The notes: generated by a model from the sequence alone, not told the origin. Numbered from the stretch's first letter, positions 35,798-44,993 are shown. The stretch is DNA of 64,000 nt from Nocardioides sp. cx-173 (GCF_021117365.1 NZ_CP088262.1:2189001-2253000), one strand, 5' to 3'. A program made the numbers and translations.

Positions 35798-36184
35798 ATG
35801 GCGGAGCGCACATTGCGTGGCGCACGGCTCGGAGGCCAAAGCTTCGAGGACGAGCGCGGGATCGAGTTCGCGGCCCGGCAGCAGGTGGGCTACCGCTGCC
35901 CGCAGGGCCACACGTTCGAGATCACGATGTCGGTCGAGGCGGACGTCCCGGCGATCTGGGAGTGCCCGCGCTGCGGTGCCGAGGGACTCAGCACCGACGG
36001 AATCGAGAAGGTCGAGAAGGCCGAGAAGCCGGCGCGCACCCACTGGGACATGCTGCTGGAGCGGCGCTCGGAGAAGGAGCTCGAGGACATCCTCAAGGAG
36101 CGCCTCGACCTGCTCCGCGGCGGCGAGATCGGCCCCGCCCACCTGCACCGCGCCAACGCGAAGAAGCGCAAGGCCACGGCCTGA
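35798..36184 (+). CDS. rbpA: RNA polymerase-binding protein RbpA
   Basis: A 128-residue actinobacterial RbpA: MAERTLRGARLGGQSFEDERG start, then the zinc-ribbon-like YRCPQGHTFEITMSVEADVPAIWECPRCG with CxxGH and CxxC, then the basic sigma-interacting tail (THWDMLLERRSEKELEDILKERL). It stabilises open complexes with the main sigma factor and affects rifampicin tolerance. SD GGAGG lies nine bases before the ATG. A SigH/SigR-like promoter lies upstream. Confidence 0.95.
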   Translation: MAERTLRGARLGGQSFEDERGIEFAARQQVGYRCPQGHTFEITMSVEADVPAIWECPRCGAEGLSTDGIEKVEKAEKPARTHWDMLLERRSEKELEDILKERLDLLRGGEIGPAHLHRANAKKRKATA

Positions 36185-36273
36185 GCGCACCCGCATCAGC
36201 CACGCCCCGATCCGGTCTCACCGGGTCGGGGCGTTCTCGTTGTCCTCGGGTGGCCCAAGGGAAGCAGAGAGGC

Positions 36274-36804
36274 TCAGGAAGGCGGCGGATCGATGACGTC
36301 GCCCTGAACGACGTCACCCGGGCCACCAGGACCACCGGGACGACCCGGACCAGCGGGGCCGCCCGCGTTCCCCGGGCCCCGCGGAGCGGTGCCGCCCGGC
36401 GGACGGCGCGTGCTCACGACCAGGACCCGCCGGGTCACGAACGCCGTCAGCAGCCGCCGGAAGACCGGCCTGGTGACAGGAAGGATCAGCAGGATGCCGA
36501 ATGCGTCGGTGACGAACCCCGGGCTGAGCATCAGGGTGCCGCCGATGAGGATCAGGGCTCCGTCCGCCAGCTCGCGCGCGGGCATCGTGCCGGTGCCGAT
36601 GGCGCCGTTGAGCGCCCGCCACGCCCGAGCGCCCTCGCGCCGGATCAGCCAGCCGCCGAGGATGCTGGCGGCCACGAGCAGCAGGATCGTCCACCAGGCT
36701 CCGATCACCTGACCCACCTGGATGAGCACGTAGAGCTCCAGGAGCGGGACGACGACCAGGGCCAGCACCAGCACCCAGCCCAGGCGGCTGCGGCGCGGGC
36801 TCAT
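36274..36804 (-). CDS. fxsA: FxsA family membrane protein
   Basis: A 176-residue protein with the FxsA core: VPLLELYVLIQVGQVIGAWWTILLLVAASILGGWLIRREG and LIGGTLMLSPGFVTDAFGILLILPVTRP. Three or four hydrophobic segments, then a Gly/Pro-rich cytosolic tail of about 50 residues. In E. coli FxsA dosage affects phage T7 exclusion; its native role is unclear. The start overlaps the dpm stop by four bases. Confidence 0.85.
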   Translation of the reverse strand: MSPRRSRLGWVLVLALVVVPLLELYVLIQVGQVIGAWWTILLLVAASILGGWLIRREGARAWRALNGAIGTGTMPARELADGALILIGGTLMLSPGFVTDAFGILLILPVTRPVFRRLLTAFVTRRVLVVSTRRPPGGTAPRGPGNAGGPAGPGRPGGPGGPGDVVQGDVIDPPPS

Positions 36805-37565
36805 CGCGCCCCTCCGCGCCGCCGCACCGCACGGCGTACCTGCTGGGCGCGCTCGCCCAGGCCCCATCGGGTGATCCGCACGAGCGACTCCCGCGCGACC
36901 TCCGGGGTCATCTTGGAGTCGCCGCGCACCCGCTCGACGAACTCGATCGGCACCTCGCGCACCGTCAGCCCCGCGTGCAGGGTCCGGAACACCAGGTCGG
37001 TCTGGAAGACGTAGCCGGTGGAGCGGACCTGGTCGAGGTCGATCTTCTCCAGGGCGCTGCTGCGGAAGAGCCGGAAGCCGGAGGTCGCGTCGTGGACGTC
37101 GATGCCCAGCAGCACGCGCACGTAGAGGTTGCCGCCGCGAGACAGGGCCTGACGCGAGCGGGGCCAGTTGACCACCGAGCCGCCGGGGATCCACCGGGAC
37201 CCGATCACCAGGTCGGCCCCGACGATCGCGTCCAGGAGCCCGCCGAGCTCCTCTGGCTGGTGGGAGCCGTCGGCGTCCATCTCCCCGATGACGTCGTAGC
37301 CCTCCTGCAGTGCCCAGCGGAACCCCTCGACGTACGCCGCGCCGAGCCCTTCCTTCGCGCGGCGGTGCAGCACCTGCACGTGGGGGTCCTCGGCGGCGAG
37401 GCCGTCGGCGAGGTCACCGGTCCCGTCGGGGGACGCGTCGTCGACCACGAGGATGTCGACCTCGGGCTGGGCACGGCGCAGCCGCTGCACGATCAAGGGC
37501 AGGTTGGCCGCCTCGTTGTACGTGGGCACGACGATCACCACGCGCCCGACGTCGGCGATGCTCAT
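36801..37565 (-). CDS. Polyprenol-phosphate mannosyltransferase
   Basis: A 254-residue GT2 enzyme. VVPTYNEAANLPLIVQRL, VVDDASPDGTGDLADGL, the catalytic DADGSHQPE and SGFRLFR are classic dolichol/polyprenol monophosphomannose synthase motifs. It transfers mannose from GDP-mannose to polyprenyl phosphate at the inner face of the membrane, feeding glycolipid and glycoprotein mannosylation. Directly coupled (four-base overlap) to the Lnt gene; in mycobacteria the two are fused as Ppm1. Confidence 0.92.
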   Translation of the reverse strand: MSIADVGRVVIVVPTYNEAANLPLIVQRLRRAQPEVDILVVDDASPDGTGDLADGLAAEDPHVQVLHRRAKEGLGAAYVEGFRWALQEGYDVIGEMDADGSHQPEELGGLLDAIVGADLVIGSRWIPGGSVVNWPRSRQALSRGGNLYVRVLLGIDVHDATSGFRLFRSSALEKIDLDQVRSTGYVFQTDLVFRTLHAGLTVREVPIEFVERVRGDSKMTPEVARESLVRITRWGLGERAQQVRRAVRRRGGAR

Positions 37566-39100
37566 GTCAGTACCTCGTCACGCGCGGGCTCGGCCGGTGC
37601 GGGCTCGCGGCCCCCGGTCCTGGGCCTCCGACGATACGCGAGGGCACCCAGCAGCAGCACCGCCACGGTGGCCACCGCGCAGCCCCGCCCGATCCACGGT
37701 GCGAGACGGACGCCGGGCGTCACCCCGCCCATCAGCGCGACCTCCTCCACGAGCACCGCGCGGGTGCGGGGGTCGGCGGTCGCCACGACGTCGCCGTCGG
37801 GCGAGATGACTCCGGAGATGCCGTTGGTCGAGGCGACCACCAGCCACTTGCCGGTCTCGACCGCGCGCAGCCGGGTCATCGCGAACTGCTGGTCGATCTG
37901 GTCGGTGAAGATGAAGCTGGCGTTGCTGGTCTGCACGGTCAGGAGCTCGGCTCCGCGCGTGACCTGGTCGTAGATGCCGTCGTCGTAGGCGATGTCGAAG
38001 CAGATCGAGTCGGCGATCTCCACGCCGGCGACCCGCAGGGGGGTCTCGCGGGTCCCGCTGAGCATGTCGCGCGGGATGAGCGCGAGCTTGCCGAAGGTGC
38101 CCGAGAGGTACTTGCGGAACGGGATGTACTCGCCGTACGGCACCGGGTGGCGCTTGGTGTAGCGCTCCCCCGCGCCCGTCACGGGGTCCCACACGATGCC
38201 CTGGTTGAGGACGTGGTCGGGCCCGGAGTCCACGATCGCGCCCACCAGCACCGGCACCCCGATCGCCGCCACGGCCTCCCGGATCCCGGCATTGACGCTC
38301 GGGTCGGTGAACGGGTCGCTCGCCGTGGAGTTCTCCGGCCAGAGCACGAAGTCGGGGCGCGGCGCGGTGCCGGCCTCCACCTCGGCCGCGAGGTCCACCG
38401 TGGCGTCGACGTGGTTGCGGGTGACCTGCTCGGCGTCGTAGAGGATGTTGTTGCCGGGGCCGGGCACGTCTCCCTGCACTGCGGCCACGGTCGCGGTGCC
38501 GGTCTCCTCCAGGGAGTACGGCATCAGGGCCGGCAGCAGCGTGAGCGCGAGCAGGCCGACCGCGGCCCCCGCGGCCACGAGCCGCTCACGGGCCCGGGCC
38601 ACCACCACCCAGGCCAGCAGGCTCCCGAGGCCGGCGAGCAGCAGGCTGACGCCGACGGCGCCGACGTAGGCCAGGGCGGGTGCCACCGGCGTGTCGACGA
38701 CCGCGAAGGAGAGCCGACCCCACGGCATCCCGCTGAAGGGCCAGCCGCTGCGCACGACCTCCATCGTCACCCAGGCCGTGGCGGTCCACAGCGGCCACAG
38801 CCGGCGGCGGTGGAGGGCGGCGGTCACCGAGCCGAGGAGGCCGTAGAACGCCGCCTCGATGCCGGCCAGGGCGCCCCAGGCGTCGACCCCGACCGAGTCG
38901 CGCATCCACCAGATGTGGGTGAAGTAGAAGGCGACTCCGAAGGCCAGCCCGGGCACCCAGCCCGAGCGGGCCCGCAGCCCGCGGGTGCTGAGGACGAACC
39001 CGGCCACTGCCACGGGGAGCACGACGGGCCAGGCCACGGGCTCGAACGCTGCGGAGAGCAGCAGGCCGGCGGCCAGCGCGAGGAGGATCCGCTGCAGCAC
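37562..39100 (-). CDS. lnt: Apolipoprotein N-acyltransferase
   Basis: About 512 residues: six or more N-terminal hydrophobic segments, then a nitrilase-like domain with the Glu (WPENST), Lys (YTKRHPVPYGEYIP) and Cys (ICFDIAYDD) triad of Lnt. It N-acylates lipoprotein cysteines, for which this window offers several substrates (cyclophilin, FKBP, binding protein, sortase). I choose GTG 39100, just before the first hydrophobic stretch. Heads the lnt-dpm-fxsA operon. Confidence 0.9.
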   Translation of the reverse strand: MLQRILLALAAGLLLSAAFEPVAWPVVLPVAVAGFVLSTRGLRARSGWVPGLAFGVAFYFTHIWWMRDSVGVDAWGALAGIEAAFYGLLGSVTAALHRRRLWPLWTATAWVTMEVVRSGWPFSGMPWGRLSFAVVDTPVAPALAYVGAVGVSLLLAGLGSLLAWVVVARARERLVAAGAAVGLLALTLLPALMPYSLEETGTATVAAVQGDVPGPGNNILYDAEQVTRNHVDATVDLAAEVEAGTAPRPDFVLWPENSTASDPFTDPSVNAGIREAVAAIGVPVLVGAIVDSGPDHVLNQGIVWDPVTGAGERYTKRHPVPYGEYIPFRKYLSGTFGKLALIPRDMLSGTRETPLRVAGVEIADSICFDIAYDDGIYDQVTRGAELLTVQTSNASFIFTDQIDQQFAMTRLRAVETGKWLVVASTNGISGVISPDGDVVATADPRTRAVLVEEVALMGGVTPGVRLAPWIGRGCAVATVAVLLLGALAYRRRPRTGGREPAPAEPARDEVLT

Positions 39101-39527
39101 ACTATGAAAACTACCGGGTGCCCTCGACCGGCATGATCCGCAGGTCCGGGAGGGCCCCAGGCCCCGTCGGCCATCCCGGGTCACGACCGGCTGCCGAGGT
39201 CGGGAAGTTGTCTAGGGGGCAAGGGGCCCTTCCGGGTCCGCTCTCGTGAGGGCGGACCGACCTCCGCGAACCACGTCGGACAGGTGAGTGGCGCCTTCAC
39301 CCTCCGACCCGGCCACTCGGACGTCGGTACGCCGGCCACGATCTGCGTGAGCGGACGGCCCGACCTTCGTCCCCTGGCCGGGGACTGTCAACTGGTCGGT
39401 GACCTGCGCAAACGCGGGAAAGCGCAGGTCAGGGCCGCGACTCGCCTGTGGAAATTCATTGGCAAATTCCCCGCCGTCGCGGCGTGTCGCGCGACGGCAC
39501 GCCGGACCGGATCGGGCGGGGCCTGGC
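39101..39527. other. 427-bp non-coding stretch with strong hairpins
   Basis: No convincing gene on either strand. Two perfect stem-loops stand out: 39369-39385 (GTCCCC arms) and 39401-39430 (9-bp arms GACCTGCGC and GCGCAGGTC, 12-base loop). Neither is followed by a T tract. It lies upstream of lnt and downstream of the lysine cluster, so it may hold the lnt promoter plus a terminator or a structured RNA. Confidence 0.4.
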
Positions 39528-39923
39528 TCAGGGAACCACCACGGTGCCGGTGGCGGTGGTGGCGACCACCGGGGGCTCCAGCACGGCCGCGGCGCCGGGG
39601 CTCTCCGGGGTGGCCGCGCCGCGGGCGACGACGAGGACGGCGAACTCCATCACCCGCGACCGGGTGCCCGCGCGGACCAGCTCGCAGGTCACCTCGAGGA
39701 CGTCGCCGGCGCGCACCGGCGCCTTGAACTGCACGTCGGAGTAGGACGCGAACAACCCCTCGTCACCGTCGGTGCGGATGCACATCTCGGTCGCGACGTC
39801 GCCGAACAGGCCCAGGCTGTAGGCGCCGTCGACCAGGTTGCCGGCGTAGTGGGCGTGCGCGTAGGGCACGTAGCGGCGGTGCACCACCCGGGTGCCGACG
39901 AGCCCGTCGTGGGGACCGGTCAT
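39528..39923 (-). CDS. kal: 3-aminobutyryl-CoA ammonia-lyase-like hotdog protein
   Basis: A 131-residue hotdog-fold protein, VVHRRYVPYAHAHYAGNLVDGAYSLGLFGDVATEM. By itself it could be a thioesterase or dehydratase. The context decides: it is coupled to kamE (TGATG overlap) in a cluster with kamD, kdd and kamA, exactly where lysine-fermenting bacteria encode Kal, which converts 3-aminobutyryl-CoA to crotonyl-CoA and ammonia. Confidence 0.85.
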   Translation of the reverse strand: MTGPHDGLVGTRVVHRRYVPYAHAHYAGNLVDGAYSLGLFGDVATEMCIRTDGDEGLFASYSDVQFKAPVRAGDVLEVTCELVRAGTRSRVMEFAVLVVARGAATPESPGAAAVLEPPVVATTATGTVVVP

Positions 39924-40675
39924 CAGGAGGCCTTCCTCTGCGTGAGCTGGTGGACGAGGTACGACGCCACCTCGCCGGGCGTCGTACCGCGGCTGAACAC
40001 CCGGTCGACGCCGAGCTCCCCGGCCATCGCCTCGTCGAAGCGCGGGCCGCCCACGATCAGCAGCGGCCGCCGGTCGGAGGGGTAGGACTCCCGGAACGCC
40101 GCGGACATCTCGCGGGTGTTGAGCAGGTGCGCGTCGCGCTGGGTGACGACCTGGGAGACCAGGACGGCGTCGGCCCGCTCGGCCCGGGCGCGCTCGACGA
40201 GGTGCGGCACCGAGACCTGGGCGCCGAGGTTGACCACCTTGAGCTCGCGGTAGTACTCCAGGCCCTTCTCCCCCGCGAAGCCCTTGATGTTGAGGATCGC
40301 GTCGATGCCCACCGTGTGGGCGTCGGTGCCGATGCAGGCCCCGACGACGGTGAGGCGGCGCCGCAGCGCCCGCTTGATCGCCGCGTTGGCCTCCTTGGGG
40401 GTGAGCAGCGGGTAGTCCCGCTCCACGACCACGACCTGGCTGGTGTCGACGAGGTGGTTGACCCGCCCGTAGACGACGAAGAACGTGAAGTCCGGCCCCA
40501 TGGGCTTGGCATGCACGACGAGGGCGGGGTCCATGCCCATCTTCTGGGCCAGCTGCGCCGCGGCGCCCTCGGCCACCTTGGAGTGGGCGATCGGGAGGGT
40601 GAAGCTGAGCTGCACCATCCCGTCGCCGGTCGTGTCGCCGTACGGGCGCACGACGCGCGGGGGCTGCTCGCTCAC
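39923..40675 (-). CDS. kamE: Lysine 5,6-aminomutase beta subunit
   Basis: A 250-residue subunit with the cobalamin motif DxHxxG (Asp118, His120, Gly123 in GTDAHTVGIDAI) and a C-terminal Rossmann-like B12 domain. With KamD it moves the terminal amino group of lysine or beta-lysine using adenosylcobalamin and PLP. GTG start inside the kamD stop. A full-length beta subunit is about 260 residues, so it is intact. Confidence 0.92.
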   Translation of the reverse strand: MSEQPPRVVRPYGDTTGDGMVQLSFTLPIAHSKVAEGAAAQLAQKMGMDPALVVHAKPMGPDFTFFVVYGRVNHLVDTSQVVVVERDYPLLTPKEANAAIKRALRRRLTVVGACIGTDAHTVGIDAILNIKGFAGEKGLEYYRELKVVNLGAQVSVPHLVERARAERADAVLVSQVVTQRDAHLLNTREMSAAFRESYPSDRRPLLIVGGPRFDEAMAGELGVDRVFSRGTTPGEVASYLVHQLTQRKAS

Positions 40676-42246
40676 GCTTCCTCCAGGATCTCGGATGCGG
40701 GGTTGTAGTAGACGCCCGACTTCCGCGCCACGCCGTCCAGTCCGCGCCCCGCGTCGGCGGGGCGCTTCATGAGCCCGAACGTGCCGTCGGCGATCGCGTC
40801 CAGGAGGCCGTGGTCGTGCTCGAGGATGCGGTCCATCAGCTCGATCGACTCCCCCAGGACCTGGCGGGCGCGCTGCACGATGAAGCCGTCGGGCTCGGGG
40901 CGGAAGTCGCGGTGGAGCTCGCCGGCGGCATTCATCACGTAGCGGACGTTCTGCAGGGCCAGATCGCGGTCGGAGAGCCACGGGGTGACCACGGCCTCGG
41001 TCATCATCCCGACCAGCAGGATGCCCTGACCAGTCAGCGCGCCCACCAGGTTGAAGAACCCGTCGAGCAGGTAGCCGCGGAACACGTCGCCGGTCATGTG
41101 GCGCGTCGGCGGCATCCACTTCAGCGGCGCGTCGGGGAACAGCTCGCGTGCCAGCAGCGCGTGGGCCAGCTCCATGCGGAAGGAGTCGGGGACCTCGGGG
41201 TCGATCTCGAAGGCGTGGCCCAGGCCCAGCTGCCAGTCCTCGAGACCTGCCTCCTTGGCGAAGTACTCGTTGAGCAGCTGGCTGGTCGTGACAGTGTGCG
41301 CGGCCTCGAACGCGTCGGCGGTGGTGAGGTAGTTGTCCTCGCCGGTGTTGATGATGATGCCGGCGCGGGCGTGGACCTGGCGGCTGAAGCGCTGGTCGAC
41401 GAAGGTGCGCACCGGGTTGATGTCGCGAAACAGGATCCCGTACATCGAGTCGTTGAGCATCATGTCGAGCCGCTCCAGGCCGGCCAGCGCCGCGATCTCG
41501 GGCATGCACAGGCCCGAGGCGTAGTTGGTCAGCCGGATGTAGCGCCCGAGCTCCTTGCCGGACTCGTCGAGCGCGGCGCGCATCAGGCGGAAGTTCTCCT
41601 GGGTCGCGTAGGTGCCGGCGAAGCCCTCGCGGGTGGCGCCCTCGGGCACGTAGTCGAGCAGGCTCTGCCCGGTCGAGCGGATCACCGCGATAACGTCGGC
41701 GCCCTCGCGGGCGGCCTGCTGGGCCTGCGGGATGTCCTCGTAGATGTCCCCGGTCGCGACGATCAGGTAGATCCACGGCGTGCGTGGCGCATCGCCCTGG
41801 CGCCGGATCATCCGCTCCCGCTCCACCCGGCGCTGGTCGATCCGCTTGATGCCGCGCGCCACCTGGCGCCGGCTCGCCGTACGGGCGCGCTGGGCGTCCC
41901 TGCCCTCGGGGAGGCGGAAGGTGACCGACCCGACCGACGCCTTCTGCGCCAGCGTGGCGAGGTCGTCGGCCTCGCCACGGACCAGCGCGTCCCACACGGG
42001 CAGGGCGACGCCGTGCTCCAGCCCGGTGTCGGCGCGTACGACGTCCATCAGCCGGTTGACCCAGGGGGTGCCCTCGGCGTCGGCCCCCTCGAGCCCGGCC
42101 AACCGCAGCGTGGCGCGCTCGACGGCGACGGTCGTGTGCTTCTTGGCGGTGGTGACGATCGGTCGCCCGACCTTGCGGGCCAGCGCCCGGGCCTGTCGGA
42201 CGGTGGCGGGGTCCAGGTCGAGCTTGCCGCGGGGCCGGGGGCTCAT
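40672..42246 (-). CDS. kamD: Lysine 5,6-aminomutase alpha subunit
   Basis: A 524-residue alpha subunit, normal length for the family. Landmarks include IYLIVATGDIYEDIPQAQQAAREGADVIAVIRSTGQSLLDYVPEGAT, MMLNDSMYGILFRDINP and IIINTGEDNYLTTADAFE. It forms the TIM barrel that binds PLP and substrate. Four-base overlap with kdd upstream and kamE downstream points to one transcript. Confidence 0.93.
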   Translation of the reverse strand: MSPRPRGKLDLDPATVRQARALARKVGRPIVTTAKKHTTVAVERATLRLAGLEGADAEGTPWVNRLMDVVRADTGLEHGVALPVWDALVRGEADDLATLAQKASVGSVTFRLPEGRDAQRARTASRRQVARGIKRIDQRRVERERMIRRQGDAPRTPWIYLIVATGDIYEDIPQAQQAAREGADVIAVIRSTGQSLLDYVPEGATREGFAGTYATQENFRLMRAALDESGKELGRYIRLTNYASGLCMPEIAALAGLERLDMMLNDSMYGILFRDINPVRTFVDQRFSRQVHARAGIIINTGEDNYLTTADAFEAAHTVTTSQLLNEYFAKEAGLEDWQLGLGHAFEIDPEVPDSFRMELAHALLARELFPDAPLKWMPPTRHMTGDVFRGYLLDGFFNLVGALTGQGILLVGMMTEAVVTPWLSDRDLALQNVRYVMNAAGELHRDFRPEPDGFIVQRARQVLGESIELMDRILEHDHGLLDAIADGTFGLMKRPADAGRGLDGVARKSGVYYNPASEILEEA

Positions 42247-43277
42247 CCGAGCCTGCTCTCGAAGAGGGCGCGTACGCCGTCGTGCTCGCGCAGCAGCTGC
42301 AGGGCGTAGGCGGCGTGGCCGGGCACGTAGCCGTTGCCGACGAGCATGGTCACGTCGGCGGCCAGGCCCTCGGCGCCGAGCGCCGCGGCGGAGAAGGAGG
42401 TGGCCATGGAGAAGAAGACGACCGTGCCCCCCTCGGCGGTGGCGAGGATCGCGCCGCCCTCGCAGCCGGGGACGTCCACGCAGACGACCGTGACGTCGGC
42501 GGGTCCCCCGGCCTTCTCGACCGCCTCGCGCAGCGCGACCGGGTTGCGGGCGTCGGCGACGACCACCTCGTCGGCCAGGCCAGCTGCCCGCAGGCGCCGC
42601 GCCTCGGCCTCGTGGGGTACGACGCCGACCAGGTGGCGGGCACCGGCCGCGCGGGCCGCGGCGAGGCTCAGCGACCCGGACTTGCCGCCGGCGCCGATCA
42701 CGACGACCGTGGCGTCGGCGTACCCGGCGACGACCCGCGCGGTCAGCGCCGGCGCCCCGCAGACGTCCATGACCGACAGGCTCAGGGCGGTGGGCAGGTC
42801 GTCGGGCAGGACCGCGGCGATGGAGCGCCCGAAGAGGATCGCGTAGCCCTCGCAGGGAACCTGCTCGCCGCGGCCGTCCCAGCCCGCCAGGTCGTCCTCG
42901 ATGACGAGCGGGGTCAGGGTCAGCGAGACGAGCGTGGCGACCCGGTCGCCGACCGCCAGGCCCAGGGGGGAGGCCGGGCCCACCTCCTCGACCACTCCGA
43001 CGAGCATCCCTCCGGAGCCGGTCTCGGGGTTCTGCATCTTGCCGCGGCTCCGCACGATGTCGAGGACGGCGGCCCGAACGGCGTCGCCGTCGCCGGCGTG
43101 GGTGCGCTCGAGCTGGCGGTACGACGCGGCGTCGAGGTTGAGCCGCTGGACCCTGACCCGGACCTCGTCGGGCCACAGCTCGCGGCGGGTGTCGAGGCGC
43201 TGCGCCGCCTGCGGGAGGACGACGACGTCGTCGAGGACCCGGTGCAGGCCGGTCGGGTCGGCGTCACGGACCGTCAT
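42243..43277 (-). CDS. kdd: 3,5-diaminohexanoate dehydrogenase
   Basis: A 344-residue MDR-fold enzyme. MQNPETGSGGMLVGVVEEVG and VVVIGAGGKSGSLSLAAARAAG match Kdd of lysine fermentation, which oxidises 3,5-diaminohexanoate to 3-keto-5-aminohexanoate with NAD. No zinc-site cysteines typical of alcohol dehydrogenases. First gene of the four-gene operon; divergent from kamA with an inverted repeat between. Confidence 0.92.
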   Translation of the reverse strand: MTVRDADPTGLHRVLDDVVVLPQAAQRLDTRRELWPDEVRVRVQRLNLDAASYRQLERTHAGDGDAVRAAVLDIVRSRGKMQNPETGSGGMLVGVVEEVGPASPLGLAVGDRVATLVSLTLTPLVIEDDLAGWDGRGEQVPCEGYAILFGRSIAAVLPDDLPTALSLSVMDVCGAPALTARVVAGYADATVVVIGAGGKSGSLSLAAARAAGARHLVGVVPHEAEARRLRAAGLADEVVVADARNPVALREAVEKAGGPADVTVVCVDVPGCEGGAILATAEGGTVVFFSMATSFSAAALGAEGLAADVTMLVGNGYVPGHAAYALQLLREHDGVRALFESRLG

Positions 43278-43315
43278 GCGGGCTGTCCTCCGTCTTGGCT
43301 GGGTAATTGCAGGAA

Positions 43316-43349
43316 ATCATCCGGTGTGGCGGTGTACGAACCGGATGAT
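43316..43349. promoter_or_regulatory. Inverted repeat in the kdd-kamA divergent promoter
   Basis: Perfect 10-bp arms ATCATCCGGT and ACCGGATGAT with a 14-bp gap, centred between the divergent kdd and kamA genes. Likely operator controlling both arms of the lysine pathway; the Lrp protein encoded after kamA is a candidate ligand-responsive regulator. Confidence 0.65.
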
Positions 43350-43421
43350 CTCCACGTAGTCTACGCAGGAGTGTGGCGTGGCCCACCACCGACTCGCCGC
43401 CGACGACCCCCGGGAGCACCC

Positions 43422-44876
43422 ATGAGCATCGAGACCGCCATCGACCTGGAGTCGGGCCAGCCCTACCCCTACCGGCGGGTCGAGCTGGTCGAGCCCGACT
43501 GGACCCGCTTCCCGGGGTGGCGCGACGTCACGCCGGTGGAGTGGGCCTCGGTGCAGTGGCAGCGGGCCCACTGCGTCAAGAACGTCCGCCAGCTGCGTGA
43601 GCTCCTGGGCGACCTGGTCGACGAGCGGTTCTACGCCGACCTCGAGCGCGACCAGGCCGAGCGCGCGACCATGTCGATGCTGGTGCCGCCGCAGATGATG
43701 AACACGATGCTGCCCCACGCCGTGCCGGCCGGGCCGGGCTCCCTCACCGAGGAGCTCTACGCCGACCCGGTGCGCCACTACATGATCCCGGTGTTCTCCG
43801 ACCGCCGTACCGACTGGTCCTCGCACCCGCACGCGACGCGCGACTCGCTGCACGAGCACGACATGTGGGTCGCGGAGGGCCTCACCCACCGCTACCCGAC
43901 CAAGGTGCTCGCCGAGCTGCTGCCGACGTGCCCGCAGTACTGCGGCCACTGCACCCGCATGGACCTGGTCGGCAACTCCACGCCCGTGATCGAGAAGCTG
44001 AAGTTCACGGCCAAGCCGGTGGACCGGCTGGACGCGATGATGGACTACCTGCGGCGTACCCCGTCGGTGCGCGACGTCGTGGTCTCCGGCGGCGACGTGG
44101 CCAACATGCCGTGGCCGCGCCTGGAGGACTTCCTCACGCGGCTGCTGGAGATCGACAACATCCGCGACATCCGGCTCGCCACCAAGGCCCTGGTCGGCCT
44201 GCCCCAGCACTGGCTGCAGGACGAGGTGCGCGCCGGCGTCGAGCGGGTCGCGGGGATCGCGCGCTCGCGGGGGGTGTCGATCGCGATCCACACCCACGCC
44301 AACCACGCCAACTCGATCACGCCGCTGGTGGCCGAGGCCTCGCGCGCCATGCTCGAGGCTGGGGTGCGCGACGTGCGCAACCAGGGCGTGCTGCTCAACG
44401 GCGTCAACGCCGACCCGCACGCGCTGCTCGACCTGTGCTTCCGGCTGCTCGACGGCGCGCAGATCATGCCCTACTACTTCTACATGTGCGACATGATCCC
44501 GTACTCGGAGCACTGGCGGGTCTCGGTCGGCGACGCCCAGCGGCTGCAGCACCACATCATGGGCTACCTGCCCGGCTTCGCGACGCCGCGGATCGTGTGC
44601 GACGTGCCGTTCGTCGGCAAGCGCTGGGTGCACCAGCTGGCGTCGTACGACGAGGTCCGGGGCATCTCGCACTGGACCAAGAACTACCGGACCTCCATCG
44701 AGGCCACCCAGGCCGAGGCCCTGTCGCGGACCTACGAGTACTACGACCCCATCCACACCCTGCCCGCCGAGGGCCAGGCCTGGTGGGACCAGCACGCCGA
44801 CCTCGACTCCTCCGCCCTCAAGGCCGCCGAGGTCGCCGAGGCCTCCCGCCGCCTGGCCGCCCTCCAGGCGCACTGA
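43422..44876 (+). CDS. kamA: Lysine 2,3-aminomutase
   Basis: A 484-residue radical SAM enzyme. The cluster motif is Cys170, Cys174, Cys177 in TCPQYCGHCTR. VVVSGGDVANM and RLATKALVGLPQHW are typical of the aminomutase family, and a PLP-lysine candidate is in PFVGKRWVHQ. It converts L-lysine to beta-lysine, the substrate of KamDE. Longer than the clostridial enzyme at both ends. Other members of the family act on glutamate or have EpmB roles, but the neighbours settle the call. Confidence 0.93.
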   Translation: MSIETAIDLESGQPYPYRRVELVEPDWTRFPGWRDVTPVEWASVQWQRAHCVKNVRQLRELLGDLVDERFYADLERDQAERATMSMLVPPQMMNTMLPHAVPAGPGSLTEELYADPVRHYMIPVFSDRRTDWSSHPHATRDSLHEHDMWVAEGLTHRYPTKVLAELLPTCPQYCGHCTRMDLVGNSTPVIEKLKFTAKPVDRLDAMMDYLRRTPSVRDVVVSGGDVANMPWPRLEDFLTRLLEIDNIRDIRLATKALVGLPQHWLQDEVRAGVERVAGIARSRGVSIAIHTHANHANSITPLVAEASRAMLEAGVRDVRNQGVLLNGVNADPHALLDLCFRLLDGAQIMPYYFYMCDMIPYSEHWRVSVGDAQRLQHHIMGYLPGFATPRIVCDVPFVGKRWVHQLASYDEVRGISHWTKNYRTSIEATQAEALSRTYEYYDPIHTLPAEGQAWWDQHADLDSSALKAAEVAEASRRLAALQAH

Positions 44877-44913
44877 GGCCGGCCCTCCCGGGCGCTGCCG
44901 GGTCGCGGACCCT

Positions 44914-44974
44914 GCGGTTTGGTCACAAACCGCGCGAATCGGCCAGTAGAACCTGCGGTTTGTGACCAAACCGC
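44914..44974. repeat. Intergenic double-hairpin repeat (61 bp)
   Basis: Perfect consensus units at 44914-44933 and 44955-44974, 41 bp start to start, between convergent kamA and the Lrp gene. Confidence 0.92.
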
Positions 44975-44993
44975 GGGTCCGCCGCGCGCAGGC

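Noticed and set aside
39369..43421. Cobalamin riboswitch for the B12-dependent aminomutase
   Set aside because: I looked for the B12 box in the gaps around the kam genes and found none.
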